From an uncultured Pelagibacteraceae bacterium (GTDB taxonomy: Bacteria > Pseudomonadota > Alphaproteobacteria > Pelagibacterales > Pelagibacteraceae): DNA of 46,163 bases. The translations under genes and the position numbers were made by a program. Where the stretch lies: positions 1-46,163 of the forward strand of contig CACOFY010000005.1 in the NCBI GenBank assembly GCA_902626575.1, given 5' to 3'. The notes beneath the pieces are model-generated. The model had not been told where the DNA came from. It did no database searches and saw nothing but the letters and a program-made list of their open reading frames with translations. Below, piece by piece: positions 30,114 to 39,161 of the stretch. How positions within the stretch are numbered: position 1 is the stretch's first letter; each line of letters opens with the position of its first letter.

Positions 30114-30725
30114 TCAACTTCTTTTATCTACAACTTTATCTATTAAACCAAAGTCTTTGGCGTTTTCAGCTGTCATAAAATTATCTCTCTCCAAGGCTTG
30201 TTTAATTTCGTCTACAGATTTTCCTGTGTGCTTAGAATAAATTTCATTTAATCTTTTTTTTAAAGACAAAACTTCATTTGCGTGTATTTCAATATCTGTT
30301 GCTTGACCTTGAAATCCCGCAGATGGTTGATGAACCATTATTCTAGAATTTGGTAAAGAAAATCTTTTTCCTTTAGTTCCGGCTGCAAGCAAAAATGATC
30401 CCATTGAAGCTGCTTGACCAATGCACAGAGTTGATACCTCAGGTTTAATATATTGCATTGTGTCATAAATCCCTAATCCAGCAGTAACTAGTCCTCCAGG
30501 ACTGTTTATATAAAAGTAAATTTCTTTTTTTGGATTTTCAGATTCTAAAAATAAAAGTTGAGCAGTTGCTAATGATGCTACTTGATCGTTTATCGGACCT
30601 GTTAAAAAAACAATTCTTTCTTTTAATAATCTTGAATAAATGTCATATGCCCTCTCTCCTCTACTTGATTGCTCAACAACCATCGGGATTAAAGTGTTCA
30701 TATGTTCTGAAATTTTAGATGTCAT
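30114..30725 (-). CDS. clpP: ATP-dependent Clp protease proteolytic subunit
   Basis: Serine peptidase forming the tetradecameric chamber used by ClpX. From the ATG at 30725-30723 the protein has 203 residues. The catalytic triad is S107 (GQAASMGSF), H132 (MVHQPS) and D181 (ERDNF). An in-frame GTG at 30740 would add five residues, but AAAGG abuts that codon without room for a ribosome-binding spacer, so the ATG is preferred. It lies between tig and clpX. Confidence 0.96.
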   Translation of the reverse strand: MTSKISEHMNTLIPMVVEQSSRGERAYDIYSRLLKERIVFLTGPINDQVASLATAQLLFLESENPKKEIYFYINSPGGLVTAGLGIYDTMQYIKPEVSTLCIGQAASMGSFLLAAGTKGKRFSLPNSRIMVHQPSAGFQGQATDIEIHANEVLSLKKRLNEIYSKHTGKSVDEIKQALERDNFMTAENAKDFGLIDKVVDKRS

Positions 30726-30757
30726 AAACTGATTCGACACCTTTATACAACTTGTAA

Positions 30758-32173
30758 TTACTTTTTGCTAACTTTTTTTGTCGTTTTCTTTTTTACTTGA
30801 GGTGATTTCTTTGAAATATCTGCTTTTTTTGTTTTGATTTCGCTTGATGATTTATTAGCTTGTTTAACCTCTTTTAAATCTTTTTCATTTTGCTCCTTTA
30901 TTAATCTTTCTGCTTCTACTTTGCTAATTTTTTTTTTCGATGATTTAGATTTGGAGATAATTGAATTGATTATTTTTTCTTCGTATATATTTCCTCTTAA
31001 GCTAGCAACCGCTGAAGGATTTTTTTGATAATATTCCATTAAAAATTTTTCTTGGCCAGGCATTATTCTGAGTTGCTTTTGAACTTCAGCTTGCATTTCA
31101 TTTTCTTCAACTTTAATTTTATTTTGTTCACCATATTCGTTAAGAATAAGACCAACTTTTATTCTTTGTTTGGCTTTCGTTTCAAATTCTTTTTTTTTTG
31201 ATTTTATATCATCTTCTTTCAATCCTTGTGATAATATTTTTATTTCCTGCTCAACTAAGTTTTCTGGAATTTCTTCAATTTTAAATTTTTCAATTTGATT
31301 TAAAATTTGCTTTTTTGTTATCATTCCTAAAGAATTTTTATATTCCTCATTTATTTGTTTATCCAATAATGATTTTAGATCATTTAAATCTTTAGCTCCA
31401 AGATTTTTTGCGAACTCGTCATTAATTACCACTTCTTTAGATTTCTTTACTGACAAAATTTTACAAACAAATTTAGCTTTCTTTCCAATTAAATCCTTTT
31501 CTGGAAAGTTTTCAGGTAAAGTGACTTCAACTTCAACAGTTTCATCCTTTTTTACTTTTATTAATTGTTTATCAAAACCTTTAATAAATAAATCTTTACC
31601 TAATTCTAATTGTGTATTTTTACCTTCGCTACCCTTAAAATCATTTCCATCAACTGTAGCTTTATAGTCAAAGGCAACAAGATCTCCTTCGTTAGCAACT
31701 TTTGCTGGATCAACCTCTACAAAATTCTTTTGATTTTTAGCAATATCATCAATTCTTTTATCTATTTCTTTGCTATCAATTGAAACTTCGTATTCATCTG
31801 CTTTAATATTTTCTAATTGTTTTAAATCTATTTTAGGAAGTTCTGTAACTGAGATTATGTACTCTAAATCTTTATCTTCTCCGTAAGATTTCAAATCTAT
31901 TTTTGGCTGTCCTGCTGGTTTAATTTTATTATCAGATAATGCTTGTGTTGAGGTTTCTTTAAGAACTTTATCTAAAACTTCTCCATATACTGCTTTTCCA
32001 AATTGTCTTTTTAGGATTTCTTTTGGAACTTTACCAGGTCTAAAACCTTTTAATTGAACAGTTTTAGAAACTTCCTCATATTTTTCATTTAAATATTTTT
32101 CTAAAGTTTTTTTATCTACTAAAACCTTTAGATCTTTACTTAAACCTTTTTTATTTTGTACTGTTACTTTCAT
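30758..32173 (-). CDS. tig: Trigger factor
   Basis: Ribosome-bound chaperone and peptidyl-prolyl isomerase, 471 residues from the ATG at 32173-32171. The ribosome-docking region [18 protein letters not shown] (about 43-60) is clear. The central FKBP-type domain holds [14 protein letters not shown] and [12 protein letters not shown]. After about residue 425 there is a lysine-rich tail ending [11 protein letters not shown], longer and more basic than in E. coli. The frame is open into the neighbouring tRNA-Leu, but that would translate the tRNA, so the internal ATG is used. Confidence 0.95.
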   Translation of the reverse strand: MKVTVQNKKGLSKDLKVLVDKKTLEKYLNEKYEEVSKTVQLKGFRPGKVPKEILKRQFGKAVYGEVLDKVLKETSTQALSDNKIKPAGQPKIDLKSYGEDKDLEYIISVTELPKIDLKQLENIKADEYEVSIDSKEIDKRIDDIAKNQKNFVEVDPAKVANEGDLVAFDYKATVDGNDFKGSEGKNTQLELGKDLFIKGFDKQLIKVKKDETVEVEVTLPENFPEKDLIGKKAKFVCKILSVKKSKEVVINDEFAKNLGAKDLNDLKSLLDKQINEEYKNSLGMITKKQILNQIEKFKIEEIPENLVEQEIKILSQGLKEDDIKSKKKEFETKAKQRIKVGLILNEYGEQNKIKVEENEMQAEVQKQLRIMPGQEKFLMEYYQKNPSAVASLRGNIYEEKIINSIISKSKSSKKKISKVEAERLIKEQNEKDLKEVKQANKSSSEIKTKKADISKKSPQVKKKTTKKVSKK

Positions 32174-32179
32174 AATTTT

Positions 32180-32264
32180 TGGTGGGCGAGAAGAGACTCG
32201 AACTCTTAAGCCTTGCGGCACTAGTTCCTAAGACTAGCGCGTATACCAATTCCGCCACTCGCCC
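32180..32264 (-). tRNA. tRNA-Leu (UAG)
   Basis: An 85-nt class II tRNA on the minus strand with encoded CCA. The acceptor GGGCGAG pairs with CTCGCCC. The anticodon stem CTAGT/ACTAG encloses CTTAGGA, giving UAG. A long variable arm follows (TGCCGCAAGGCTTA) as expected for leucine. It ends 6 nt before the tig ATG, so tRNA processing and tig translation signals are nearly adjacent. Confidence 0.96.
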
Positions 32265-32420
32265 ATAATTCCTGCTGCTTTATATAATATTGATATGATT
32301 TGTCCAATCTCAATAATATTTTAATTGTTAAAATATAGTATAAATTGAAATTTGTATAAAACTTTTAAAGAATCTTATGAATTTAAATTAAAAAAATGGT
32401 ATTCCTAATAGAAATATTTT

Positions 32421-32594
32421 ATGAGTAGAAGTAGCTTAGTAATAATAATATATGTAATTGGTCTTGTAATAGGAGCATTATTTCTGAATATTTGGGGAGC
32501 TGAGACGAGTCCTCAAAAAGCTCTTCTCGGTCTTGGATGGACAGCTATATTTTTAATTGCGTTATTTTATGCTGAGAAAGATAAAGATGTTTAA
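32421..32594 (+). CDS. Small two-helix membrane protein, 57 aa
   Basis: A short gene found by reading the sequence: ATG at 32421, TAA ending at 32594. The product has two hydrophobic segments (about residues 5-24 and 36-51) separated by a polar loop with GAETSPQKA, and a charged end EKDKDV. The uracil-DNA glycosylase ATG follows the stop immediately, which supports it as a real translated gene with coupled expression. I do not recognise a family; function unknown. Confidence 0.62.
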   Translation: MSRSSLVIIIYVIGLVIGALFLNIWGAETSPQKALLGLGWTAIFLIALFYAEKDKDV

Positions 32595-33260
32595 ATGTTT
32601 TCTAATTTAAATAATTCAATAATTAAATGTAACAAATGCTCACGGTTAGTAGAGTTTAGAAAAAAGATAGCTCAAAACAAAAGAAAACAATACTTAGATC
32701 AAACTTACTGGGCAAAGCCAATAACTGGATTTGGTGATAAAAGTGCAAAAATTTTATTTGTAGGTCTCGCGCCAGCAGCACATGGAGGAACTAGAACTGG
32801 AAGAGTATTTACTGGAGATAAATCCTCTGAATTCTTATATAAATGCCTTCATAAAGTAAAAATTTCAAATCAACCTACTTCAACACATATTTACGATGGT
32901 CTTAAATTGAATAATGCTTATATCACAACAGCACTAAAATGTGTCCCCCCAGAGGACAAACCTACCAGTGAGGAATTACATAATTGTTTTAATTTCTTTG
33001 ATAAAGAAATTAATAATCTTAAAAATTTAAAGGTAATTGTAGCTTTAGGCAAAATAGCTTTTGATGCTTGTGTATCTTTTTATAAAACTAATTATAATTT
33101 TAGTGATAAAATTAAGTTTCAACATAATAAAATCTATCATTTAACGAATAAAATACTTTTAGTTGGCTGTTATCATCCTAGTCCTAGAAATGTAAATACT
33201 GGACGTATAGATGAAAAAAAAATGACAAATTTATTTAAAAAGGTTCTAAGGCTAGTTTAG
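32595..33260 (+). CDS. Uracil-DNA glycosylase family 5 (UDGb-type)
   Basis: Removes uracil, and in this family often other deaminated bases, from DNA to start base-excision repair. The 221 residues carry motif A GLAPAAHGGTRTGRVFTGD (57-75) and motif B HPSPRNVNTGR (194-204), which mark UDGb. Motif A has A where many family-5 members have G. Four cysteines, C12, C15, C116 and C131, are placed to bind the 4Fe-4S cluster. It abuts the 57-aa gene and its last 4 nt overlap the convergent ybgC end. Confidence 0.87.
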   Translation: MFSNLNNSIIKCNKCSRLVEFRKKIAQNKRKQYLDQTYWAKPITGFGDKSAKILFVGLAPAAHGGTRTGRVFTGDKSSEFLYKCLHKVKISNQPTSTHIYDGLKLNNAYITTALKCVPPEDKPTSEELHNCFNFFDKEINNLKNLKVIVALGKIAFDACVSFYKTNYNFSDKIKFQHNKIYHLTNKILLVGCYHPSPRNVNTGRIDEKKMTNLFKKVLRLV

Positions 33261-33649
33261 GTTAATTTTTTAGTTAATATATCTGGAATTTTAACTGGCT
33301 TTCCAGATGGATTAACTGTTACTAAAACAACTTCAGCCTCAGATGCTAAAATTCCATCTTTCTCTATTAATTGTTCCATTACAAAAGATGATTTACTAAT
33401 TGATTTAATCTTTGATTTAACAACTATTAAGTCCTCCAACATCAATGGTTTCTTATATTCAATTTTACAAGACTTAACTATTATTAATACTTGATATTCA
33501 TCCAATAATTTGCGATTTGAAAGATTTAATGAAGATATCATTTCTGTTCTTGCTCTTTCTAAAAACTTTAAGTAATTTGCGTAATATACTACTCCACCAG
33601 AGTCGGTATCTTCAAAATAAATTTTAATTTTTATTTCCCCTGTAATCAT
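33257..33649 (-). CDS. ybgC: YbgC-type acyl-CoA thioesterase
   Basis: Hotdog-fold thioesterase, 130 residues, cytoplasmic. The conserved start FEDTDSGGVVYYANYLKFLE (12-31) includes the catalytic aspartate (D16) and is followed by RARTE. In many proteobacteria it heads the tol-pal operon; here no tol-pal genes are nearby, so its physiological link is not shown by context. It is convergent with the UDG gene with a 4-nt overlap of stop codons. Confidence 0.87.
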   Translation of the reverse strand: MITGEIKIKIYFEDTDSGGVVYYANYLKFLERARTEMISSLNLSNRKLLDEYQVLIIVKSCKIEYKKPLMLEDLIVVKSKIKSISKSSFVMEQLIEKDGILASEAEVVLVTVNPSGKPVKIPDILTKKLT

Positions 33650-33702
33650 AATTATTAATATAAAATTACTAAAATATCTTGTACAAATGAAGGCTTATTT
33701 AT

Positions 33703-33843
33703 ATGAATATTTACATAATATGGCTTATAGGTGTTGTAATTTGGAATTTTGGAGTTCCTAAGGCTAGCCCTTTGGAAGATGTAATAGTTGCAATATTGCT
33801 ATCTATATTAACTCTAGCCTTAAAAAAATATACGAAACTTTAA
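33703..33843 (+). CDS. Small membrane protein, 46 aa
   Basis: A short frame from ATG 33703 to TAA ending at 33843. The product has a first hydrophobic segment (3-18), a short loop with VPKASPLEDV, a second hydrophobic segment (27-40), and a basic end KKYTKL. Its stop abuts the stop of the convergent DUF3047 gene with no spacer. The layout resembles the 57-aa protein 1.1 kb upstream. Coding status is inferred from length, composition and packing. Confidence 0.5.
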   Translation: MNIYIIWLIGVVIWNFGVPKASPLEDVIVAILLSILTLALKKYTKL

Positions 33844-34485
33844 TTACTCTGATGAGAAAAATATATTTTGATAATAAGCCACTGCTTTTAGTTTTGAATT
33901 ATCTGTATCTGTCATTATAGCGACTCCATTTAGCTCACTAATATCTAAATCGTGAAGTTTTTTAAAATCTTCTTTTACGTTCGATTTTACTGTTATCCAT
34001 TCATCATCATTTTTTAATGTGGTGGCTAGAACATAATCAATAGATTTCTTGGTATATGGGCTTTTCCAAGTTTCACCTACATTATTATTACTAGAAAAAA
34101 CGTAATTAATTGCTCTATTAGACAGTGCTGTTGATCCAGTTTTTTTTACAACAAATACTCTTGCTGCGTAATCGTGACCTTTTTTAGAGTTTTCAATTAT
34201 TCCTGACAAATTTTTCTCAACTTTCCAAGTGATATTAATAAACGGCGTTTTGTTTAGATCTATTGTTACCTCTTTGCCTAGACCTGAGCCTGTACCCTCA
34301 GCTTCAGCTCTTATATAGTTTCCATTTTCATTGCTACCTAAGCCCCATTTTGTTTCACCCTTTACTTTTCTTACTTTCAGTTGTTTAAATTCATCCTCGG
34401 TAAATTGAAAAATTTTAACTATATCTGCATTGGCTGGCAGTCCTAAAATAATAAATATAAGAAATATTTTATATAAAATGTTCAT
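33844..34485 (-). CDS. DUF3047 family periplasmic protein
   Basis: An exported protein of unknown function, 213 residues from the ATG at 34485-34483. A Sec signal peptide (1-20, ending LGLPANA) is followed by a mature domain with DYAARVFVVKK near 117-127, INYVFSS, and the C-terminal GVAIMTDTDNSKLKAVAYYQ, the pattern of DUF3047. Starting at an ATG further upstream (34521) would put 12 residues before the signal peptide, so I chose the internal start. It is divergent from the lipoprotein gene. Confidence 0.75.
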   Translation of the reverse strand: MNILYKIFLIFIILGLPANADIVKIFQFTEDEFKQLKVRKVKGETKWGLGSNENGNYIRAEAEGTGSGLGKEVTIDLNKTPFINITWKVEKNLSGIIENSKKGHDYAARVFVVKKTGSTALSNRAINYVFSSNNNVGETWKSPYTKKSIDYVLATTLKNDDEWITVKSNVKEDFKKLHDLDISELNGVAIMTDTDNSKLKAVAYYQNIFFSSE

Positions 34486-34596
34486 AATTAATTCATATAC
34501 ATTAAGGTTAAAATGAAACAATAAAAAAAATCAATTTTCATAGTTTTGACATTTTTAAGACAATCTAAAATCAAAATGTGTATGTAAATATAAACT

Positions 34597-34803
34597 ATGA
34601 AATTAATTACATTTACAATCCTTTTATTATTTTTGACAAATTGTAGCACACACACAGTAAAATTAGGTAAAAGGTGTACTAAACTTGCTGCGGATAATAC
34701 TTACGAAAAATCATTAATATGGTTGATTGATAAAAAAAGTGTTAACGATTTTGATAAAAAAATTAACAAAGAAAACTGTGAAAAAAACGGGGATAATTCA
34801 TGA
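34597..34803 (+). CDS. Small lipoprotein, 68 aa
   Basis: A lipoprotein signal peptide with lipobox LTNC is present, so C16 would be the acylated residue. The mature part of about 52 residues is charged, with two further cysteines (C27 and C61) that could form a disulfide in the periplasm. A perfect -35 type TTGACA lies at 34546-34551, with TAAAAT only 14 nt downstream. No family recognised. The next gene overlaps its stop by an ATGA junction. Confidence 0.68.
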   Translation: MKLITFTILLLFLTNCSTHTVKLGKRCTKLAADNTYEKSLIWLIDKKSVNDFDKKINKENCEKNGDNS

Positions 34804-34928
34804 AGATTTTTACCGTAATAACTCTTCTACTTTACTGGTCTGTAATGATTTTGGCACCAGTTATAGCTAAAGAAAATCAAAAAAAGGCTGAAAATTTTAT
34901 TTATCCAGAAAAAAAGCCTAATAAGTAG
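34800..34928 (+). CDS. Small exported peptide, 42 aa
   Basis: ATG at 34800 overlaps the TGA of the lipoprotein gene (ATGA), and the frame ends TAG at 34928. The first 23 residues (MKIFTVITLLLYWSVMILAP then VIA) form a signal peptide or anchor; the mature part would be about 19 residues and rich in lysine. Its last 11 nt overlap the end of the convergent dehydrogenase gene. The coupled start is the main evidence of translation. Function unknown. Confidence 0.52.
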   Translation: MKIFTVITLLLYWSVMILAPVIAKENQKKAENFIYPEKKPNK

Positions 34929-35664
34929 ACCTGCCGCCACTTATATCAAAAACAGCTGCAGTTGAAAAAGAGTTTTCTTCAGAGGAAAGCCAACTTACCA
35001 AAGAAGATAGTTCCTCCACCTCTAAAAACCTACCTCGAGGCACCTTTGAAAGCATTCTTTGGACATGTTCCTTTGACATTTGATCTAAAATTCTTGTTTT
35101 TGCTCCGGATGGCGTAACTGCATTAACTGCAATATTATACTGGGCTAACTCTTTGCCTAGAGACTTGGTTAGACCTATTACTCCTGCTTTTGAGGAACTA
35201 TAGGCACTTGCGTTTGCATTTCCATCTTTACCTGAAACTGATGCAATATTTACAATTCTCCCATAATTATTTTTAATCATCACAGGGGCCACTGCTTTAC
35301 AGCAATAAAAAGTTCCGTGGAGATTTATATCAATAATTTTTTTCCATTCATCAACATTATAGTTCCATAATTCAGCTGTTGAGCCAGTAATCCCAGCACT
35401 ATTTATTAAAATATCGATTTTTGATTTTTTCGAAATATTGCTTACAGTGTTGTTTACAACTTTATAATTCGATACGTCGACTACATCATATTCAAGATTT
35501 ATGCTCGAGATTTCTTTTTGGGCTTTTTTTAACTCATTTTCGTCAATATCCCACAATCTGACTTTTGCACCAAAATCTAAAAATTTTTTGGCTATATCAA
35601 GTCCAAATCCTTGTGCACCACCAGTAATTATTGCTGTTTTATTTTTTAAATCAAATTTATTCAT
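34918..35664 (-). CDS. SDR-family NAD(P)-dependent dehydrogenase
   Basis: Short-chain dehydrogenase/reductase, 248 residues, cytoplasmic. The cofactor motif TGGAQGFG is at 14-21, with D39 after the second strand (RLWDIDE) favouring NAD over NADP. The catalytic set is N114, S142, Y155 and K159. Similarity is to sugar or hydroxy-acid dehydrogenases of the FabG-like group, but the substrate cannot be read from the sequence. It overlaps the permease gene by 8 nt and is the last gene of the TRAP/NCS1 operon, so it probably oxidises an imported compound or its derivative. Confidence 0.85.
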   Translation of the reverse strand: MNKFDLKNKTAIITGGAQGFGLDIAKKFLDFGAKVRLWDIDENELKKAQKEISSINLEYDVVDVSNYKVVNNTVSNISKKSKIDILINSAGITGSTAELWNYNVDEWKKIIDINLHGTFYCCKAVAPVMIKNNYGRIVNIASVSGKDGNANASAYSSSKAGVIGLTKSLGKELAQYNIAVNAVTPSGAKTRILDQMSKEHVQRMLSKVPRGRFLEVEELSSLVSWLSSEENSFSTAAVFDISGGRSTY

Positions 35665-37123
35665 TATTTTTAGGAACTAATAAAAAGTATATTATAAAGC
35701 TTACAACTGCACCAATTATCCAAGAATAAGATTGTAAAAAATTTAAATTAGAATTCCAAATTGTTGCCGCAGAAAAAATAAAGCCAATAAAAACTGCATA
35801 TAAACCTTTTATATGCCACCCATTTGAATAATAATAAGCACCATCTTTGTTTGAGGAAAAAATATCTTTATTAATAATCTTTTTATTTTTAATGAAATAA
35901 TAATCACAAATAATCAATCCAAATAATGGACCAAAAAATGATCCAAGAGTATCAACAAATGATAAAATTCCTAATTGGCTTATAAATGTTAACCAAAGAG
36001 ATCCTATTATTAAACCTAAAATTATTATAATAATGCCAGCACTTTTTAACCCAAGTTTTGCTGGAAAAAAATTTATTAAAGTATTTTGAGAGGGAACATA
36101 GTTGGCTATTAAATTTGAGGATAAAGAAGCTAACAATATAAATAAAAGACAGGTAACTGTTAAATAAGTATTATTTATTTTACCGATTATATCGGTTGGA
36201 TTTGTAAGAAATCGATTTGGTTCAGCAAGTTCTTTATTAATTACTATATCTGATCCTAAAGTTATAAAAATTGCTAAAAAAGAAAAAATTATCAAATTTA
36301 GTAGTAAAGTAAGATTTCCCTTATTCAGTTCCTTCTCATTTTTTGCATACCTTGAAAAGTCTCCAAAGTTTAAGATCACTATTGAATAATATGCAAACAT
36401 TGTACTGGTAATTGTTAAAAAGGGTACAATATTGTTTTCAACAAAAATATTTTCAAATTCTAATATTTCAAAAAAACTGTCTTGTAATTGTTGATTATAT
36501 TCTGCAAATAAAATAATAAAAAAAAACAAAATACCAAAATAAACTAAAAGACCTGAAAAATTTATAAAATACCTCATAAACTTATGTCCTTTTGAAAAAA
36601 GATAATACTGAAAAAGTAAAGTAAATAATAAACTTATCCAATCAATTAAATTTAAACCCATGAAGAATAAGAGAAGGTATTCATGTTCTAAAAAGCTACT
36701 GTCGATTGAGAATAACGAAATTCTAATTAAATAACCTATTGATTTTGAAATAAAATAAGTTTGAACTCCAAAAAAAAATATTCCAACAAAACCCCTAAGT
36801 ATTCCAAAATACCTTGCACCGTTTAAACCAATTGAGGTTCTAAGAAATACAACAAAAGGAATGCCGTGCTTACTTGATGGTTTGCCAATTAAATTTGAGA
36901 AGAAATAAACTAAAAGACCTGCAAAAATACTTCCACTAAAAACAATTATTATATTTAAATCGTATAATATATAAAGAGATGCAATCAAAGAGAATGCAAT
37001 TAAACTTTGTGTTGTATTTGCCCAAAAACAAAAATAATCTTTCCAGGACCAGGTTTTATCAATAGGATTTACTGAAACAATTTCCCAATTTGATAGCTGA
37101 AATTTAGGTGAATCTTGACTCAC
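35657..37123 (-). CDS. NCS1-family nucleobase/related-compound permease
   Basis: A 488-residue integral membrane protein with about 12 hydrophobic segments. NCS1 features include the N-terminal VNPIDKTWSWKDYFCFWAN, GLLVYFFSNLIGKPSSKHGI, the first-helix to third-helix region with FLRTSIGLNGARY, and SFFGPLFGLIICDYYFIKNK. Family members import uracil, cytosine, allantoin, hydantoins or thiamine precursors with Na+ or H+. The specificity is unknown. The start is GTG at 37123; the only nearby ATG is followed at once by TGA. It follows dctM by 24 nt. Confidence 0.85.
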   Translation of the reverse strand: MSQDSPKFQLSNWEIVSVNPIDKTWSWKDYFCFWANTTQSLIAFSLIASLYILYDLNIIIVFSGSIFAGLLVYFFSNLIGKPSSKHGIPFVVFLRTSIGLNGARYFGILRGFVGIFFFGVQTYFISKSIGYLIRISLFSIDSSFLEHEYLLLFFMGLNLIDWISLLFTLLFQYYLFSKGHKFMRYFINFSGLLVYFGILFFFIILFAEYNQQLQDSFFEILEFENIFVENNIVPFLTITSTMFAYYSIVILNFGDFSRYAKNEKELNKGNLTLLLNLIIFSFLAIFITLGSDIVINKELAEPNRFLTNPTDIIGKINNTYLTVTCLLFILLASLSSNLIANYVPSQNTLINFFPAKLGLKSAGIIIIILGLIIGSLWLTFISQLGILSFVDTLGSFFGPLFGLIICDYYFIKNKKIINKDIFSSNKDGAYYYSNGWHIKGLYAVFIGFIFSAATIWNSNLNFLQSYSWIIGAVVSFIIYFLLVPKNNE

Positions 37124-37147
37124 ATGTTTATATTAAACAAAAAAGTC

Positions 37148-38482
37148 CTACTGTCCATACAAGAGAGTTGGTAACCATAAGGCAATTTTTGGGAACACAA
37201 TGATTAGTATCAATCCAATTATTTGAAGAACCATAAATTGCATCATTCCAAGATAAATATCCTTTAAATCCCATTCTGGAACTACTCCTTTCAAAAAATA
37301 TGCAGAAAGTGCTACAGGTGGGGATAGCCAGGCGGTTTGGAGATTGACAGCTACTAAGATTGCAAACCAAGTGAGATTAAATCCTAAAGCTTCTACTAAT
37401 GGTAATATTATAGGTATAATTATCATTACAATCGGTACCCATTCAAGTGGCCAACCTAAAAGAAAGATCATCACCATAATCATTCCTAAAATTAGATACT
37501 TATTCATTTCTAAACTTAATAAAAATTCTGTAAGTAAGGTTGGTGTACCCAGTCTTGCAAAAACAGCACCAAAAAAGTTTGATGCTGCAACTAATACCAT
37601 GATCAAAGCAGTAATTTCTAAAGTTTTTACCAAGGCTTCTTGTAGCTTGGGCAAGGTTAATTTTTTATAACATAGAGATAATAATAAAGCTCCCATGGCA
37701 CCACATCCTGCTGCCTCAGTCGGCGTTGCAAAACCAAATAAAATACTTCCTAAAGCTGCAAAAACTAACGCAGCTGGAGGTACCAGACCTAAGAAAAATT
37801 CGACCCATACTTCTTTCATACTTGTTGCCCGTAGATCTTCGGGCAAAACTGGTCCTAATTTTGGATTAATCATACATCTAATTGTTGTGTATGCTGCGTA
37901 TAACGAAGCTAGTAATATTCCAGGCATAATTGCTGCAGCAAAAAGATCGATAACTGGTATCTCCATTATTGGTCCCATTACTACCAACATAATACTAGGA
38001 GGAATTAAAATTCCTAATGTGCCTCCAGCAGTTATAGTTCCTGCTGCAAGTTTTACATCATAGTTAGACCTATTCATGGACTTTGCTGCCATTATTCCAA
38101 GAATTGTAACTGATGCACCAACAATTCCTGTAGCTGCTGCAAATATAACTGAAACAAATAATACAGCATAATATAATGCACCCCTAACCCTTGATAACAT
38201 CATTTGAAAAGCAGAAAATAATCTTTCCATTAATCCAGCTTGTTCCATCATAATTCCCATAAAAACAAATAACGGTACAGCGGCGAGTGTTTGCTCTGTC
38301 ATTACCATAGAAAATTGTAGCGTCATTAAATAGAATACTAATTTTCCAAAACCCAAATATCCAAATACAAAACCTAAAAATATTAATGTAAAAGAAATTG
38401 GAAACCCAACGAAAATCGCAAATAACATTACTCCAACTAAAATAAAACCTAATATTGCTGGATCAATAAACTCTGCAATCAT
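37148..38482 (-). CDS. dctM: TRAP transporter large permease (DctM)
   Basis: Large membrane subunit of a tripartite ATP-independent periplasmic transporter, 444 residues with about 12-13 hydrophobic segments. Typical features are FVGFPISFTLIFLG near 24-37, AAVPLFVFMGIMMEQAG, the SGASVT-like region ATGIVGASVTILG, and PPSIMLVVMG. It couples Na+ entry to import of the ligand brought by DctP. Its ATG overlaps the dctQ TGA (ATGA), indicating coupled translation. Confidence 0.93.
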   Translation of the reverse strand: MIAEFIDPAILGFILVGVMLFAIFVGFPISFTLIFLGFVFGYLGFGKLVFYLMTLQFSMVMTEQTLAAVPLFVFMGIMMEQAGLMERLFSAFQMMLSRVRGALYYAVLFVSVIFAAATGIVGASVTILGIMAAKSMNRSNYDVKLAAGTITAGGTLGILIPPSIMLVVMGPIMEIPVIDLFAAAIMPGILLASLYAAYTTIRCMINPKLGPVLPEDLRATSMKEVWVEFFLGLVPPAALVFAALGSILFGFATPTEAAGCGAMGALLLSLCYKKLTLPKLQEALVKTLEITALIMVLVAASNFFGAVFARLGTPTLLTEFLLSLEMNKYLILGMIMVMIFLLGWPLEWVPIVMIIIPIILPLVEALGFNLTWFAILVAVNLQTAWLSPPVALSAYFLKGVVPEWDLKDIYLGMMQFMVLQIIGLILIIVFPKIALWLPTLLYGQ

Positions 38483-39093
38483 TTCTTATCTCCTGGCCAT
38501 TCTCCTTTTTTTGCTGCCCAGTAACTTTTGAGAAGTTCTGAAAATCCTTGAATTAATAAAAATACTATTCCAATTAATAAACAAGACTTGATTGGCCACA
38601 TAAAAGGCATCCAGGTAGTATCCATCCCTCTTTCGCCTCTCCTAATTGACTCTTCAACAAATCCAATAGTCATATAAAGAAAAACAATTAATCCTGGAAA
38701 ATAAAATAAAATATATAACCAAAAATCTATAAGGCCTTGAGTTTTAGTTTTAAAATTTCTATATAAAAAGTCTGCTCTTATATGAACACCCTTTGATAGA
38801 GCGTAAGCAGCGCCAAGCATAAATAAAGCTCCATAAAGAAATCGGCTAATATCATAAGCCCATATAGTAGGTGCTAAGAATAATTTTCTTGCTAAGACTT
38901 CATAAGTCATCGCAAATATTAAAGGCATTAAAATCCAACAAACAACATTTCCAACTATCTTACTAAATTTATCGATTTTAATTATTGAATTTGCCATCCA
39001 TCTAGGCATATCATTTGGCATTTTATTAGAACCACCTCGCCTCTCGGCTATCATTTCATCTGATATATCTAGTTTTGATGGCTCTTCTGACAT
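38479..39093 (-). CDS. dctQ: TRAP transporter small permease (DctQ)
   Basis: Small membrane subunit, 204 residues and four helices, preceded by an unusually long cytoplasmic N-terminus of about 45 residues containing a glycine-serine segment (RRGGSNKMPNDMPRWM). The DctQ patterns GALFMLGAAYALSKGVHIRA and DFLYRNF are present. It is 68 nt downstream of dctP, separated by a strong hairpin. Confidence 0.9.
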   Translation of the reverse strand: MSEEPSKLDISDEMIAERRGGSNKMPNDMPRWMANSIIKIDKFSKIVGNVVCWILMPLIFAMTYEVLARKLFLAPTIWAYDISRFLYGALFMLGAAYALSKGVHIRADFLYRNFKTKTQGLIDFWLYILFYFPGLIVFLYMTIGFVEESIRRGERGMDTTWMPFMWPIKSCLLIGIVFLLIQGFSELLKSYWAAKKGEWPGDKK

Positions 39094-39112
39094 AAATTTT
39101 TTTATAAAAAAC

Positions 39113-39138
39113 TAGAGCGGACTGTAAAGTCCGCTCTA
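39113..39138 (-). terminator. Hairpin between dctP and dctQ, likely partial terminator
   Basis: A perfect 11-bp stem, TAGAGCGGACT paired with AGTCCGCTCTA, with a 4-nt loop, lies in the 68-nt gap. On the minus strand it is followed by GTTTTTTA, the layout of an intrinsic terminator. The stem is far more GC-rich than the surroundings. In transport operons such an element commonly lets the binding protein be made in excess over the membrane subunits, by partial termination or by protecting the upstream mRNA 3' end. Confidence 0.8.
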
Positions 39139-39161
39139 ATTAAATCAAGATTAATTACTGA

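Noticed and set aside
32174..32221. Trigger factor starting inside tRNA-Leu
   Set aside because: It would translate the tRNA gene; the ATG at 32173 gives the conserved MKVTVQNK start.
32316..32336. Perfect 9-bp palindrome ATATTTTAA/TTAAAATAT
   Set aside because: It is made only of A and T in a very AT-rich spacer, where such palindromes arise often by chance.
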